From JAUMBM01 sp964441755 (GTDB taxonomy: Bacteria; Bacteroidota; Bacteroidia; Chitinophagales; Saprospiraceae), in NCBI GenBank assembly GCA_964441755.1, contig CAYTVG010000002.1, positions 372,001 to 436,000 on the forward strand: 64,000 bases of DNA, written 5' to 3'. Below the pieces are notes generated by a model, which saw nothing but the letters and a program-made list of their open reading frames with translations, was not told the DNA's origin and searched no databases. Made by a program: the position numbers and the translations under genes. Shown piece after piece: positions 18,724 through 27,220 of this stretch; positions within the stretch are counted from its first letter, which is position 1; each line of letters begins with the position of its first letter.

Positions 18724-20055
18724 ATGATGTTGCTGGAAAAATTTGAAAAACACATTCGCGAAACGGATATACTCCCGTCCGGAGGATTGCTACTCGCGTT
18801 CAGCGGGGGATTGGACTCTGTTGTGCTGGCCGACCTGTTGTATTGTCTGGGCTATCAGCCCGCGCTGGGGCACGTCAATTTTGGCCTGAGAGCCGAAGAA
18901 TCGGCCGGCGATGCCGCCTTTGCCGCCGCCTTTGCCGCCTCTTACAAACTGCCTTTTTATACTACTTCTTTCGACACGCTCGCCTGTCTGCAGGCAGGCG
19001 AGAGCGTGCAGATGGCAGCCCGCCGGCTGCGCTACGAGTGGCTGGAGGCAGTGCGCCGGCGCGAAGGTTATGTTTGTATCGTCACTGCACATCAGGCCAA
19101 TGACAATCTCGAAACTATGGTGATGCGCTTCCTGCAGTCGACTGGCCTGTCGGGCATCGGAGGCATTCCTCCGCGCACAGGCGCCGTCGTGCGCCCGCTA
19201 CTGCCTTTTGGACGGGAAGAGATAGCAGCCTACGCGCAGTCGCGGGAGCTATCGTGGCGGGAGGACTCGTCCAATGCCAAAACCGATTATTTGCGCAACC
19301 GTATACGCCACCAGCTGCTGCCGCTTATGCAAAGCTTTTCACCCGGTCTGCTGCGTATTTCGACGGAAAATGCCCGCCGCTTTCGCGAGGCGGGGGCCTT
19401 GTACGCATGGAGTGTAGAGCACTTTCGTGCAAAATGCGTGCGCGAAACGGCAGGGGAAATGACTATCGACCGCGCTCAGCTGCTGGCTGCGCCGGCGCCG
19501 CTCAGCCTGCTTCATGCATGGTTGCAGCCCCTGGGATTTACGGCAGAGCACTGCCGGCAGGCTGTCGCAGCGCGGGCAGGTAGTCTGCTGCGCAGCGATA
19601 CGCACAGCTTGTTGATTAAAACAGCTACATTGTGCATACGCCCGCTGGTGGCTGCTACCGCCGGTATTGAACTGAATGCGCTGTCGGGTGTTTTTCAGCT
19701 TGATGAGCAGTCGGGGCTGCGCCTCAGCCAGCCGGCCACGGCTCCGCAGGCCGCCGGCCAGCGCCTGCTGGCAGCGGTCGAGCTCTCCGGCCTGCAGCTG
19801 CCGCTACACATTCGCCATTGGAAGCCCGGCGACTGGTTTTGCCCGGCAGGCATGGGGGGAAAAAGGCAAAAATTGCAGGATTTTTTTACCAATAACAAAA
19901 TCGACCGGCAGCAGCGAGAAAGTGTGTGGTTGCTGGTCGATAGTCAGGACAACATCGTCTGGATCGTAGGCCATCGACAGGATGAGCGTTTCAAAGCAGA
20001 CGCAAACTGCCGCCATTTGCTCGTCGTCGAGTATCTTTACAAGCCAAATGAGTAA
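18724..20055 (+). CDS. tilS: tRNA(Ile)-lysidine synthase TilS
   Basis: 443 residues. Adds lysine to C34 of tRNA-Ile(CAU), changing it to an AUA reader with isoleucine identity; essential and cytoplasmic. The N-terminal N-type ATP-pyrophosphatase domain shows the PP-loop FSGGLDSVVLADLL, HVNFGLRAEES, VTAHQANDNLETMVMR and REDSSNAKTDYLRNRIRH. The C-terminal TilS domain shows WKPGDWFCPAGMGGKRQKL and VGHRQDERF. Two adjacent ATGs (18724 and 18727) are possible; both follow the promoter at 18678-18709. GC-rich third positions in this gene match its neighbours. Confident identification. Confidence 0.96.
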   Translation: MMLLEKFEKHIRETDILPSGGLLLAFSGGLDSVVLADLLYCLGYQPALGHVNFGLRAEESAGDAAFAAAFAASYKLPFYTTSFDTLACLQAGESVQMAARRLRYEWLEAVRRREGYVCIVTAHQANDNLETMVMRFLQSTGLSGIGGIPPRTGAVVRPLLPFGREEIAAYAQSRELSWREDSSNAKTDYLRNRIRHQLLPLMQSFSPGLLRISTENARRFREAGALYAWSVEHFRAKCVRETAGEMTIDRAQLLAAPAPLSLLHAWLQPLGFTAEHCRQAVAARAGSLLRSDTHSLLIKTATLCIRPLVAATAGIELNALSGVFQLDEQSGLRLSQPATAPQAAGQRLLAAVELSGLQLPLHIRHWKPGDWFCPAGMGGKRQKLQDFFTNNKIDRQQRESVWLLVDSQDNIVWIVGHRQDERFKADANCRHLLVVEYLYKPNE

Positions 20056-20077
20056 TGTGACATCAACAATAAATCAT

Positions 20078-21142
20078 ATGCGACCATTAACAACCATTTT
20101 TCTGGGACTTGCCTGCCTCTTATGGACTGCCAGCCTGTCAGCGCAGGCTGTTGAAATTCCTCAGACACAGCGCGTTGTTGTTGTGAAAAAAACAGCCGAC
20201 TGGTGCCCCAACTGCGGGCAGTGGGGCTGGACGCTCTTCAACCAGCTGGTAACAGATCAGGCTGAGCGGGCAACAGTCTTTGCCGCTCATTACAGTGGGA
20301 GCTTGTCCAATACCGTAGCAACAGCGATTGCTTCCAATCTGCCCGGCTCCAGCCAGCCGCGCTTTTATGTCAACCAGACCGATATGAATGCTAATTCCGG
20401 TAATGGGACGACAGTCAGAAATCAGGTAAATACACAGGTCGATAATGCCACTCAACAGACACCAGTCGCCCAGACGGGCATCCTGGCTACCTATGAAGGC
20501 AACCGCTTATTTATCAGAACGCGTACTCGTCTGTTCCAAAACTGGACCGACGGGGAGCTTTTCCTGGGGGTCTACCTGATTGAGCGCAGCTTCACCGGCA
20601 ACCAGTCAGGCCAGGGAGCCAACGCACAGCACAAACAGCTGCTGCGTTCAGTGGTGCGAGGCGAATGGTATGGCGTTCCAATCCTGAGCGGGGCAAGTAC
20701 TGATGGTCTCCTGCCGGAAATGGCCGATACGGTGACGCTGAGCAATTTGTCGCCGCAAAATCTCGAAGTCGCTACCATCCTGTGGCGCCGCAATGGCAAC
20801 GGTTTTGCAGTAGTCAATACCAACAGCACGCGCAACATTACAGAACTTGTCTCGGCTACTACCGACCCGTCCGTATTTCCCGGCGTATCTTTTGTGGTAG
20901 CTCCTAACAAACTCGAGAGCAATTCTGTCGCGCGTATTACGCTGGCGGAAGCGCAGACATTGGTAAATATTTCTGTATACAATATAGGTGGGCAGCACCT
21001 GACAACCATCTACGACAGCGCACTTGGTAGTGGTATTTTCGAATTTCCACTCGAGCATCTGCTGGGCCTGCCATCGGGGGTGTATATTGTGAAACTGCGC
21101 GTGGGGGATCAGCAGCACGTCCAGCGGGTAGTAGTGCCTTAG
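20078..21142 (+). CDS. Omp28-like thioredoxin-fold protein with T9SS sorting domain
   Basis: 354 residues from ATG 20078, which follows a region overlapping the end of tilS. Signal peptide (TIFLGLACLLWTASLSAQA), then a thioredoxin-like domain with WCPNCGQWG (Cys43-x-x-Cys46) and a cis-Pro-type PRFYVN segment. This is the organisation of Porphyromonas Omp28-like proteins. The C-terminal about 75 residues are a type A sorting domain (VNISVYNIGGQHL ... LPSGVYIVKLRVGDQ ... VVVP). Exported through T9SS; a redox or adhesin role on the surface is inference. The frame extends upstream to 19982 within tilS, but only this start yields a signal peptide. Confidence 0.85.
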   Translation: MRPLTTIFLGLACLLWTASLSAQAVEIPQTQRVVVVKKTADWCPNCGQWGWTLFNQLVTDQAERATVFAAHYSGSLSNTVATAIASNLPGSSQPRFYVNQTDMNANSGNGTTVRNQVNTQVDNATQQTPVAQTGILATYEGNRLFIRTRTRLFQNWTDGELFLGVYLIERSFTGNQSGQGANAQHKQLLRSVVRGEWYGVPILSGASTDGLLPEMADTVTLSNLSPQNLEVATILWRRNGNGFAVVNTNSTRNITELVSATTDPSVFPGVSFVVAPNKLESNSVARITLAEAQTLVNISVYNIGGQHLTTIYDSALGSGIFEFPLEHLLGLPSGVYIVKLRVGDQQHVQRVVVP

Positions 21143-21154
21143 GTGGTTAATACG

Positions 21155-21204
21155 GCACAGCTGGTTGATTTTGTTCAAAAATCAATAAAATGAACCAGCT
21201 GTGC
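21155..21204 (+). terminator. Hairpin after the Omp28-like gene
   Basis: 12-bp outer arms (21155-21166 and 21193-21204) enclose a second AT-rich stem (TTGATTTT / AAAATCAA). It begins about 12 bp after the stop codon at 21142. Confidence 0.65.
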
Positions 21205-21270
21205 ACCGCCCTCTTTGCTGGCGGCAGCCACCCGGAAGGGAGGGTGTGAAATTTACATGAATTAGCTTGT

Positions 21271-21726
21271 ATGCAACTGGACCTTGGTCTCGATCTGCTA
21301 ATCGATCGCCTGAAAATCAGAGAACAGGACAATAAGCCGATGATTCACGATTGTGTGCGTGAACGCTGGCTGGTGTTGCAGCCGGAAGAGATGGTGCGGC
21401 AGTTGGTCGTCCATTATCTGATTGCCTGTAAAGGCTACAGTCGCCATCGCATCAGCCTCGAACGGGGTATCATGGTCAATGGCCTTTACAAGCGCTTTGA
21501 TTTGCTGGTCTATGACAGTCAGGTGCAGCCCTTCATGCTGATTGAGTGCAAATCGCCACAGGTGTCGCTGACGGAGGCTACGTTCCGGCAGATCGCTGCC
21601 TACAACCAGGTTTTTCAGGTGCCCTACCTTTTCGTGACGAATGGCCGAGATTCTTACTGCTGCCAAATGAACTATTCAGAAGCCTTGTTTACTTTTGTTG
21701 CCGAAATTCCGGACTATCCCGGCTAA
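21271..21726 (+). CDS. Orphan HsdR N-terminal-like nuclease-fold protein
   Basis: 151 residues. Matches the N-terminal domain of type I restriction R subunits as a stand-alone protein. The PD-(D/E)XK core is visible: RFDLLVYDSQ with the metal Asp, then MLIECKSPQVSLTEA with the E-x-K, and a Gln/Tyr motif RQIAAYNQVFQVPYLFVTNG. The N-terminus (DCVRERWLVLQPEEMVRQLVVHYL) is also family-typical. No motor domain, specificity subunit or methylase gene is adjacent, so it is not a type I R-M system here. Stand-alone members are common in Bacteroidota and their role is unknown. The downstream epimerase follows after 14 bp. Confidence 0.85.
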   Translation: MQLDLGLDLLIDRLKIREQDNKPMIHDCVRERWLVLQPEEMVRQLVVHYLIACKGYSRHRISLERGIMVNGLYKRFDLLVYDSQVQPFMLIECKSPQVSLTEATFRQIAAYNQVFQVPYLFVTNGRDSYCCQMNYSEALFTFVAEIPDYPG

Positions 21727-21740
21727 TGAAAACCTAACCA

Positions 21741-22685
21741 ATGCGTCAATTATCCACCACAGTGTTGGTCACCGGAGCCAATGGTCAGATCGGCTCGGTG
21801 CTTGTAAAGGCTTTGCGTGAAAAATACGGCCAAAGTCAGGTCATTGCGACCGATATACGCGCCTCTGGTGCGCAGGATGAAGGTATTTTTCAGACGCTGG
21901 ACGTGCTGGACGCACGGGCGCTCGCGGCTGCAGTCGAACGCTGGCAAGTAACGGAGGTTTACCACCTCGCGGCCATCCTCTCTGCCAAAGGGGAACAGAA
22001 CCCCCGACAGGCCTGGGAAATCAACATGAACGGCCTGTTCAACATACTGGAAGTAGCCCGGCAGTATCAGCTCAAGGTCTTTTTCCCTTCCTCCATCGCT
22101 GTATTTGGCGAACATATCGAACGCGTTATGACGCCGCAGTTGGCGGTACTGGCGCCTACAACGGTCTATGGCATCAGCAAGGCTGCCGGCGAAAACTGGT
22201 GCCAGTACTATTTCCAAAAGTATGGGGTCGATGTGCGCTCAGTTCGCTACCCTGGTATTATCGGCTACCAAAGCCTGCCGGGCGGGGGAACGACCGATTA
22301 TGCTGTCGATATTTTTCACGTAGCCTTGCGAAATGAGCCTTTTGTTTGCTTTTTGGCTGAGGATGCCACCCTGCCGATGATGTACATGGACGATGCCATC
22401 CGTGCTACACTTGCACTGATGGAGGCGCCTGCCGAAAGACTTAGCATCCGTACAAGCTACAATCTTGCTGCGATGAGCTTTAACCCGGCTGAAATTGCTG
22501 CTGAAATCAGGAAGCATCTGCCCGATTTCAGCATCCGGTATGAACCCGACTTCCGACAGCAGATTGCCGGGGGCTGGCCGCAGAGCATCGATGACAGCCA
22601 AGCCAGAATTGACTGGGGCTGGCAACCCGCTTTCGACCTGGCGCGCATGACTGAAGATATGCTCATGCACCTGAAAGCTAGGTAA
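21741..22685 (+). CDS. SDR-type L-threonine 3-dehydrogenase
   Basis: 314 residues of the extended short-chain dehydrogenase family. It has the Rossmann loop VTGANGQIGSVLVKAL, the acidic DVLD, HLAAILSAKGEQNP, and the catalytic Tyr-x3-Lys in TTVYGISKAAGENW with an upstream Ser (PSSIAVFG). The signature YPGIIGYQSLPGGGTTDYAV is characteristic of the NAD-dependent, non-zinc threonine dehydrogenases related to UDP-galactose epimerase. These oxidise L-threonine to 2-amino-3-ketobutyrate, normally cleaved by glycine C-acetyltransferase, whose gene is not adjacent. Cytoplasmic. A bidirectional terminator follows the stop directly. Confidence 0.88.
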   Translation: MRQLSTTVLVTGANGQIGSVLVKALREKYGQSQVIATDIRASGAQDEGIFQTLDVLDARALAAAVERWQVTEVYHLAAILSAKGEQNPRQAWEINMNGLFNILEVARQYQLKVFFPSSIAVFGEHIERVMTPQLAVLAPTTVYGISKAAGENWCQYYFQKYGVDVRSVRYPGIIGYQSLPGGGTTDYAVDIFHVALRNEPFVCFLAEDATLPMMYMDDAIRATLALMEAPAERLSIRTSYNLAAMSFNPAEIAAEIRKHLPDFSIRYEPDFRQQIAGGWPQSIDDSQARIDWGWQPAFDLARMTEDMLMHLKAR

Positions 22686-22687
22686 AG

Positions 22688-22720
22688 AAATCAGGGAGGC
22701 TTACACCTCCCTGATTTTTT
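22688..22720. terminator. Bidirectional intrinsic terminator
   Basis: Perfect 12-bp arms (22688-22699 and 22706-22717) with a 6-nt loop and a T-run on the plus side. It overlaps the stop codon of the convergent exonuclease gene. Confidence 0.85.
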
Positions 22721-23468
22721 ATACGTGTATTACTTGCTCATCTTCCAGCAGCGGCTGTAGCTGGTAGCGGCGGAAAAGCTGCATGGTCGCCAGTACATCT
22801 TTTTCGCAATAGTGTGTGATTCGTTCCAGCCCGTTTTCTTCCCAATATACACGTCCTACCTGACTGCCGTCTATATCATCCTTGGGGGAAGGAAAATCCA
22901 GTACTGCAGCCAGCATTTTTAACGAAGTATAAGACCGCCCGTCACCGAATCGCCACATATCCATCGTATCCAGCAGGTGCTTCGTTTCCCAGGGTTTTTT
23001 CCCCGCAACATCCAACAGACCGGGTGAGGGGAGTCCGTTGATCAGCAGTCGGCGACAGAGGTAGGGGACATCAAAATCGCGGATGTTATGCCCGCACAAG
23101 TAGTGCTTGGCCGGATTGTTGAAGTATTGTGCCAGCAGGCGGGAAAAATCAATGAGCAGCTCTTTCTCGTCATGGCCGGCAAAAGACTTGAGCCTCACCT
23201 TAGGGGAACCAGCTTTGTCGGGATAGGCAACTCCCACAGAAATGCAGATGATTTTACCAAATTCTGCATGCAGCGCAGCGCGACCCTTGAAGGTAAGGGC
23301 TGCATCTTCATCCGTAAAAACTTCCCCTTCGGCCGGCTTACTCATTTTGGCTGCCTTGTAGCGCCACTGCTCTTGCATGCTTTCACTCAGTTCTTCGAGG
23401 GAAGCCTTCTGGCAGACAGTTTCTATGTCAAAAAAGAGTATTTGGCTGATATCAATATGTTCCAGCAT
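22719..23468 (-). CDS. DEDDy-type 3'-5' exonuclease (PolB-like exonuclease)
   Basis: 249 residues from ATG 23468; a TTG two codons earlier is the only longer start nearby. It matches the stand-alone family resembling the proofreading domain of family B polymerases. The three Exo motifs are present: ILFFDIETV (Asp-x-Glu), CGHNIRDFDVPYLCRR, and HYCEKDVLATMQLF (Tyr-x3-Asp). The family is expected to remove 3' nucleotides from DNA or RNA using two metal ions. No polymerase domain is attached. Cytoplasmic; convergent with the threonine dehydrogenase gene and sharing its terminator. Confidence 0.88.
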   Translation of the reverse strand: MLEHIDISQILFFDIETVCQKASLEELSESMQEQWRYKAAKMSKPAEGEVFTDEDAALTFKGRAALHAEFGKIICISVGVAYPDKAGSPKVRLKSFAGHDEKELLIDFSRLLAQYFNNPAKHYLCGHNIRDFDVPYLCRRLLINGLPSPGLLDVAGKKPWETKHLLDTMDMWRFGDGRSYTSLKMLAAVLDFPSPKDDIDGSQVGRVYWEENGLERITHYCEKDVLATMQLFRRYQLQPLLEDEQVIHV

Positions 23469-23541
23469 AGCCAATTGTGTTTGTAAAGCAAGATACTATA
23501 TCCGGGGCATATTTTACAAAACGGAGAGCATTAAAAAAGTA

Positions 23542-23577
23542 AGCGCCACCTGCTTCCAACCGGAAGCAGATGGCGCT
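23542..23577 (-). terminator. Intrinsic terminator of the large T9SS gene
   Basis: 16-bp arms with one mismatch and a 4-nt loop, followed on the minus strand by TTACTTTTTT. It lies about 35 bp after the stop at 23612. Confidence 0.8.
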
Positions 23578-23611
23578 CGTCTGTTAGCAGTTATCTTACT
23601 ACCCGCAGGAA

Positions 23612-25954
23612 TTAGTGCTGTACAACGATTTTTTCTGTACGAGCGCCATTGGGCGTATTGAGTTGCAGGAAGTAAACGCCATTGGTCAGCTGGCTGACGT
23701 CATAGACGAAGCGACCTTCCTGGATATTGTCATAACGGCGCTGGAACAGAATACGACCGGAAAGATCAAACAGGCGAATCTCAGCCCAGTTGTTCATATC
23801 CTGCAGTTTCAGATCCAGTGTAAACAGCTCGTTGGCCGGATTCGGGAATACCTTCATCAGGTTGTCCGCCGCCAAGGGCTCTGTGGCATTGAGGATAGGC
23901 TCACCCTCCAGATCGGGGTTGTTGCCGATGCTGAGGCGCATGACCGGTACAATACCGCGACCAAAGCCAACAGTGCTAAACTCAGGCTCGTCTGAAGCAC
24001 CTACTGACAGCACGCTGGCGTAGCGCGGCATGTCAATAGAGTCTGTCAGAAATACCGTAGCCCCGTAGTTGTAAGCTTCAGAAGCCGACATGAACAGCGG
24101 CTGGTCTGCTGAAGCTACGTACTGCATGACAGCGAGGTAGTAAGTGTCGTCGCTCAGCGGATAGGAATTGCCGTCAAAATCGATAGGCACCGTAATGGGG
24201 GTCTGTCCTTCTGATCCTGTGAACGTATACTCATTGATAGACACAGGGCCTACATATTCGTCCGGATTGGCCAGCAGGTCACCGTTAATGTCACCCGCCC
24301 ACTCATACAGGAAGAGGTTGACAGAAACTCCACCGAGCTGGGCAGCGTTGTCGACACCGAAAGTGAAATAACGGGCGAAGTAGCCATCACCGCGAGGCAT
24401 ATAGAAGCAGTTGCCGTAGTAGTAGCTGTTGTTGGCAGCCGGTGCCACACCGCGCGTACGGCCCGTTTCCTTAGCAAAAAGTGTGTCGTTGACAACAAAC
24501 TGGAACAGGATCGTATCGTTGGCAGTACGATCTTCCGGCTGGCTGTGGGAGATCAGGTAGCGGCCTTCGTAGATACCCTCAGTCTGACTTGCTGCCGGCA
24601 ATACCTGGCTGAAAAATACGTTTTCTGCCAGTGAATCAGGTGTGATAGCACCGTAAGGATTGTCGGCGTTGTACACCTGCTCACCAGTGGTAGCATTGGT
24701 GATGCGCAGGTTGAGCACGACGTCGTTGGCCGTCAGACCGCCATTGTTCTGGATATCTGCCAGGAAGCGCATGTCTTCCGTCTGGCTTACCGGCGTAACA
24801 GCATTGGGAGCAATGGCAAAAAAGCTGCGATTGACCTGCATATCGTAGCCTACGCGCTCTTTGACAATGATATCGTCCAGCAACCAGAAGTAGAAATCGG
24901 TAGCAAAAGTAAACTTAAGCCGAATTTCACTTGAGCCATTGATATCGCCGGAAGGTAGCGGGAAAGTCACCTTGTTGCGACGTGTCTGGTTGGGATTCAG
25001 CGTTGGATTGGCATTGATAGCCGGTCCCCAGCTTTGTCCACCATCGCTGCTGATTGATACAGAAGAACGAACGCGACTTCCCAGATTATCAACCGGAGCG
25101 TCAGTAGGTGTATTGAGGAAAGCAACAGCCTGCGTAAACTCGATCTCAAGTGCACGGTCGGCAGAAGAAATATCAATAGCCGGGGAAATCAGCTCAGTCA
25201 CATACTGTGGGTAAGGCGGAGAGCCCGGATTGTAAGTTGTGCTGCCCAGCGAAGACTGGAACACGAAGTTGGTAGACGCTACACCGTTGAGGCGGCTGGC
25301 CGACTGAATCGAGCTGCCGGCAGCAATGTTGAAGACACCAAAGCCATAGTTGCCGTTGGGGGTCCATGTCCAGATGTCACCGCAGTCGCTGACTTTCTCG
25401 TACGTGAACTCGAATAATCCGTTGGAGAGAAGCAACTGCGTGCCATTGTTGGCAAAAGTGATGGTCGGTCTGCCGGCACCATAGAAAAGTTTCACCAAAT
25501 CCCTCGCCTCAGCCTGGCTTTCAGGCAGTACAGACGTATTCGCTGCTGAAATCACAATGCCGTTGGCCTGGAGGTTGTTGGTTACACCTCCCAGGTTGAG
25601 GGCAGCAGTATCGATCTGGCTTACCAGTACGTCGCCTTCCAGCGTGTAGCGACTGTAAACTGTACCATAGTCTACACCATCGTTGGTAGCAAAAGAAGCA
25701 GTATACTCCAGATTGTTGAGGATGCTGAAGGTAGCTGTTACTTCAATATCTTCAGGTGGAATGGGAATACCTGCGAGGGAGATGCCGGACAACTGCCAGC
25801 TACCCCGGTTGGGACCCGTATTGTTGCCGCAGCGGAGGGTATTTACATCCCAGCCGAACAGACCCCGGGAGAAATCTTCAACCCAAATGGTATCCTGAGC
25901 CGTCAGCTGTACGAGGCTGAAAGCCATGAGGAGTGAAAGTAATGTTTGCTTCAT
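23612..25954 (-). CDS. Large T9SS-exported protein, paralog of the gene at 37-38.8 kb
   Basis: 780 residues from ATG 25954 (a TTG lies two codons earlier). Signal peptide (TLLSLLMAFSLVQLTAQ). The N-terminal 360 residues are beta-rich and resemble choice-of-anchor/MAM-like sandwiches (ELISPAIDISSADRALEIEF ... FYFWLLDDIIV). From residue about 372 it aligns with the 621-residue protein at 36973-38838: shared segments include FFAIAPNAVTP, LFAKETGRTRGVAPAANNSY, RYFTFGVDNA and GIVPVMRLSIG. A type A sorting domain ends the protein (KVFPNPANELFTLDL ... NGVYFLQLNTPNG). Surface protein of unknown ligand. A likely EF-hand-like or dockerin-like DINGDLLANPDE sits mid-protein. Confidence 0.88.
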   Translation of the reverse strand: MKQTLLSLLMAFSLVQLTAQDTIWVEDFSRGLFGWDVNTLRCGNNTGPNRGSWQLSGISLAGIPIPPEDIEVTATFSILNNLEYTASFATNDGVDYGTVYSRYTLEGDVLVSQIDTAALNLGGVTNNLQANGIVISAANTSVLPESQAEARDLVKLFYGAGRPTITFANNGTQLLLSNGLFEFTYEKVSDCGDIWTWTPNGNYGFGVFNIAAGSSIQSASRLNGVASTNFVFQSSLGSTTYNPGSPPYPQYVTELISPAIDISSADRALEIEFTQAVAFLNTPTDAPVDNLGSRVRSSVSISSDGGQSWGPAINANPTLNPNQTRRNKVTFPLPSGDINGSSEIRLKFTFATDFYFWLLDDIIVKERVGYDMQVNRSFFAIAPNAVTPVSQTEDMRFLADIQNNGGLTANDVVLNLRITNATTGEQVYNADNPYGAITPDSLAENVFFSQVLPAASQTEGIYEGRYLISHSQPEDRTANDTILFQFVVNDTLFAKETGRTRGVAPAANNSYYYGNCFYMPRGDGYFARYFTFGVDNAAQLGGVSVNLFLYEWAGDINGDLLANPDEYVGPVSINEYTFTGSEGQTPITVPIDFDGNSYPLSDDTYYLAVMQYVASADQPLFMSASEAYNYGATVFLTDSIDMPRYASVLSVGASDEPEFSTVGFGRGIVPVMRLSIGNNPDLEGEPILNATEPLAADNLMKVFPNPANELFTLDLKLQDMNNWAEIRLFDLSGRILFQRRYDNIQEGRFVYDVSQLTNGVYFLQLNTPNGARTEKIVVQH

Positions 25955-26077
25955 GAACAAGAAAATTTAATTGTATGACTATGATGTGTGCTGACAAACC
26001 TGCCGGCAGGTGTCAGTTGCTAAAAGCTTATTGGGGATTTCCCCTATGAGCCCGGAACGGATTTTGGCGTTTGTTTG

Positions 26078-26130
26078 CTTTTCAGTCACCCGGCGCTTGC
26101 CGTACTCCCTAAACACAGAAAACGCAAACC
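26078..26130. repeat. Dispersed intergenic repeat, copy A
   Basis: Starts CTTTTCAGTCAC, continues through GGCGCTTGCCGTACTCC and ends in GAAAACGCAAACC. It shares the CTTTTCAGTCAC head exactly and the AAACG tail with copy B at 33311, and lies in the gap upstream of the large T9SS gene. Confidence 0.5.
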
Positions 26131-26174
26131 AATCCTATCCGGTTTATCTTCATCAGAAAAATCCTAATAACCGC

Positions 26175-26525
26175 TTAAGCTGAGAAAGAAGAGCCGCAAC
26201 CGCAGGTTTCCTGGGCATTGGGATTGTTGAAAGTAAAGCCGCGGTTGTTGAGACCCTCTGCCCAGTCAATCTGCATCCCGAGCAAATAGATGGCGTGCGA
26301 TTTCTGCATAAGCACGTTAATGTCCCCTATGCTAAACTGCTCGTCATTGTCCTTAGGCAGATCAAAACCAAGCACATAAGAGAAACCTGAACAGCCTCCT
26401 CCCTTGACACCTATGCGGAGTCCATGGTCGGCAGGAATATTTTGCTCTTCGCGTATTCTGTGCAATTGCCGGATGGCTCCATCTGTCAGCGAAACGGGAG
26501 CCGTTTTTGTTTCTACCACTTCCAT
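26175..26525 (-). CDS. A-type Fe-S cluster carrier (ErpA/IscA/HesB family)
   Basis: 116 residues, the usual length. The three invariant cysteines are at positions 45 (GGGCSGFSY), 108 and 110 (ETCGCGSSFS), the ligands for an iron-sulfur cluster transferred to apoproteins. ITDGAI-type N-terminus (VSLTDGAIRQL) and the AEGLNNRGFTFNNPNA segment are family hallmarks. Cytoplasmic. It is alone rather than in an isc/suf operon, so its exact subgroup (ErpA versus SufA/IscA) cannot be fixed. A TAATTTTG element upstream on the minus strand (26564-26557) is a plausible -7 box. Confidence 0.92.
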   Translation of the reverse strand: MEVVETKTAPVSLTDGAIRQLHRIREEQNIPADHGLRIGVKGGGCSGFSYVLGFDLPKDNDEQFSIGDINVLMQKSHAIYLLGMQIDWAEGLNNRGFTFNNPNAQETCGCGSSFSA

Positions 26526-26556
26526 CGTATGTCGGCGCTTTGTTTGGTTAATGTAA

Positions 26557-26564
26557 CAAAATTA
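26557..26564 (-). promoter_or_regulatory. TAATTTTG -7 element for the Fe-S carrier gene
   Basis: Matches TAnnTTTG on the minus strand 32 bp before the start codon. The -33 region has no clear TTTG. Confidence 0.4.
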
Positions 26565-26630
26565 AACAACAGATTAACATCTGTGGGCGTCTTTTGGTTG
26601 TTTGGTACATTTTTTTACAAAAATTGAATG

Positions 26631-26638
26631 TACTTTTG
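26631..26638 (+). promoter_or_regulatory. TACTTTTG -7 element for the DUF7935-bshC-tpiA gene string
   Basis: TACTTTTG matches the Bacteroidota -7 element and sits 22 bp before ATG 26660. It lies inside the upward extension of the reading frame, which argues against a start at 26594. Confidence 0.5.
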
Positions 26639-26659
26639 TCCCAATGCTACGCAAGGATT

Positions 26660-27202
26660 ATGCAAGATATGGATTTATACGGACGAATTATAATTGACAT
26701 TCTGATCATGCTGCTGATGGCTGCCATCATAATACTGGCTGTCTATCTGCTGATTAAAAAAATGCTGCCGGCACTGCTGGCTGCCCGGGCAGTCAGTCAG
26801 CCCCCGCCATCCAATATTGCCGTCATCTTGCCTTTGCGCCTGCAGGCCTACGAGCGGCTCGCGCTTTTTTGCGAAAGAATAGCCCTGCCCGCCCTGCTGT
26901 TCCGGCATCAATCGGATGAGACCGTCAACGTGTTGCGACTAACGCTGCTGCTGGCCATACAACAGGAGTACGAGCACAACATCAGTCAGCAGATTTATGT
27001 TAGTGATCAGCTCTGGCAGATTGTCAAGGCTGCAAGGGACGACAGCAGTCAGCTCATAGATGTAGTTGCTACACAGCTTGACGGTAGCGCCAGTGCGCAG
27101 GAGCTCACAAGGGCACTCTACCACGCGCTTGGGCAGCGGCAGTCAGATCCGATTTCTATCGCGCAATTAGCCATCAGAAGGGAGGTTGCTTCCTTGTTTT
27201 AA
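26660..27202 (+). CDS. Single-pass membrane protein, DUF7935-like
   Basis: 180 residues from ATG 26660, preceded by AAGGA and by a -7 element at 26631-26638. One N-terminal membrane helix (DILIMLLMAAIIILAVYLLI) is followed by a cytoplasmic alpha-helical domain. That domain includes PLRLQAYERLALFCERI, LLLAIQQEYEHNISQQIYVS and QLWQIVKAARD. This is a Bacteroidota family commonly annotated as DUF7935, function unknown. It heads a tight plus-strand gene string (gaps 18, 19, 17 and 60 bp) with a Pmp3-like gene, bshC, a phosphoribosyltransferase and tpiA. A Met at 26669 is an alternative start. Confidence 0.82.
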   Translation: MQDMDLYGRIIIDILIMLLMAAIIILAVYLLIKKMLPALLAARAVSQPPPSNIAVILPLRLQAYERLALFCERIALPALLFRHQSDETVNVLRLTLLLAIQQEYEHNISQQIYVSDQLWQIVKAARDDSSQLIDVVATQLDGSASAQELTRALYHALGQRQSDPISIAQLAIRREVASLF

Positions 27203-27220
27203 TCTCTAAAGCGTCTTTCT

